From Bacteroidota bacterium (GTDB lineage: Bacteria > Bacteroidota > Bacteroidia > Bacteroidales > VadinHA17): DNA of 6,407 bases. The DNA lies in the NCBI GenBank assembly GCA_006227095.1, contig SBFZ01000301.1, forward strand, positions 1 to 6,407, read 5' to 3'. Every line of letters starts with the position of its first letter. Within the stretch, counting starts at the first letter, position 1. The position numbers were made by a program, and so were the translations under genes. The notes under the pieces were generated by a model. The model was not told the origin of the DNA. It worked only from the letters and a program-made list of their open reading frames with translations, and made no database searches. Shown here piece after piece: positions 6,391 through 6,407 of this stretch.

Positions 6391-6407
6391 CATGCAAGTT
6401 AAAACAA

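Noticed and set aside
6379..6407. Promoter TTGTTT-17-TTGTAT at the window edge
   Set aside because: Each box matches consensus at only about 3 of 6 positions, and it would remove the best ribosome site for rex from the transcript.

Overview
The window holds one compact run of seven genes, all on the minus strand. Read in transcription order (from high to low coordinates) they are rex, hypF, hypC, hypD, hypE, hypA and hypB. This is a complete set of the six general [NiFe]-hydrogenase maturation factors (HypA-F) headed by a Rex-family NAD(H)-sensing repressor. No hydrogenase structural subunit, hydrogenase-specific endopeptidase or nickel transporter lies inside the window. Rex makes this a bacterium, and the gene content suggests an anaerobe or facultative anaerobe with at least one [NiFe] hydrogenase. 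Base composition looks intermediate. I cannot fix the phylum from the sequence; anaerobic Bacteroidota, Desulfobacterota or Nitrospirota-like lineages would all fit, and this is a weak inference.

Layout: rex (5711-6379) carries a near-perfect inverted repeat, TTGTGAATTGTTTCACAT, at its 5' end (6349-6366). It fits the Rex operator consensus and equally fits a CRP/FNR-type site. rex overlaps the TTG start of hypF by 4 nt (TTGA). hypF (3441-5714) overlaps hypC by 10 nt, hypC (3232-3450) is followed 13 nt later by hypD (2133-3218), and hypD overlaps hypE (1133-2140) by 8 nt (ATGAGTGA). A gap of 107 nt separates hypE from hypA (684-1025); hypB (22-681) starts 2 nt after hypA. Only 21 nt of unassigned sequence follow hypB, and no terminator is visible.

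How the genes work together: HypF and HypE make the cyanide ligands from carbamoyl phosphate. HypC and HypD form the scaffold on which Fe(CN)2CO is assembled. HypA and HypB then insert nickel. The near-continuous overlaps imply one polycistronic mRNA with translational coupling. Rex at its head implies that cofactor assembly is tied to the cell's NADH/NAD+ ratio.

The oddest local structure is an out-of-frame tandem duplication of 49 bp across the hypA start. It leaves an 18-codon copy of the HypA N-terminus (MHELRIATDMVKMVERYA, then stop) immediately upstream of, and overlapping, the real hypA start. The small ORF ends in ATGCATGA, the same overlap geometry as the natural hypD/hypE junction, so it may act as a translational leader.
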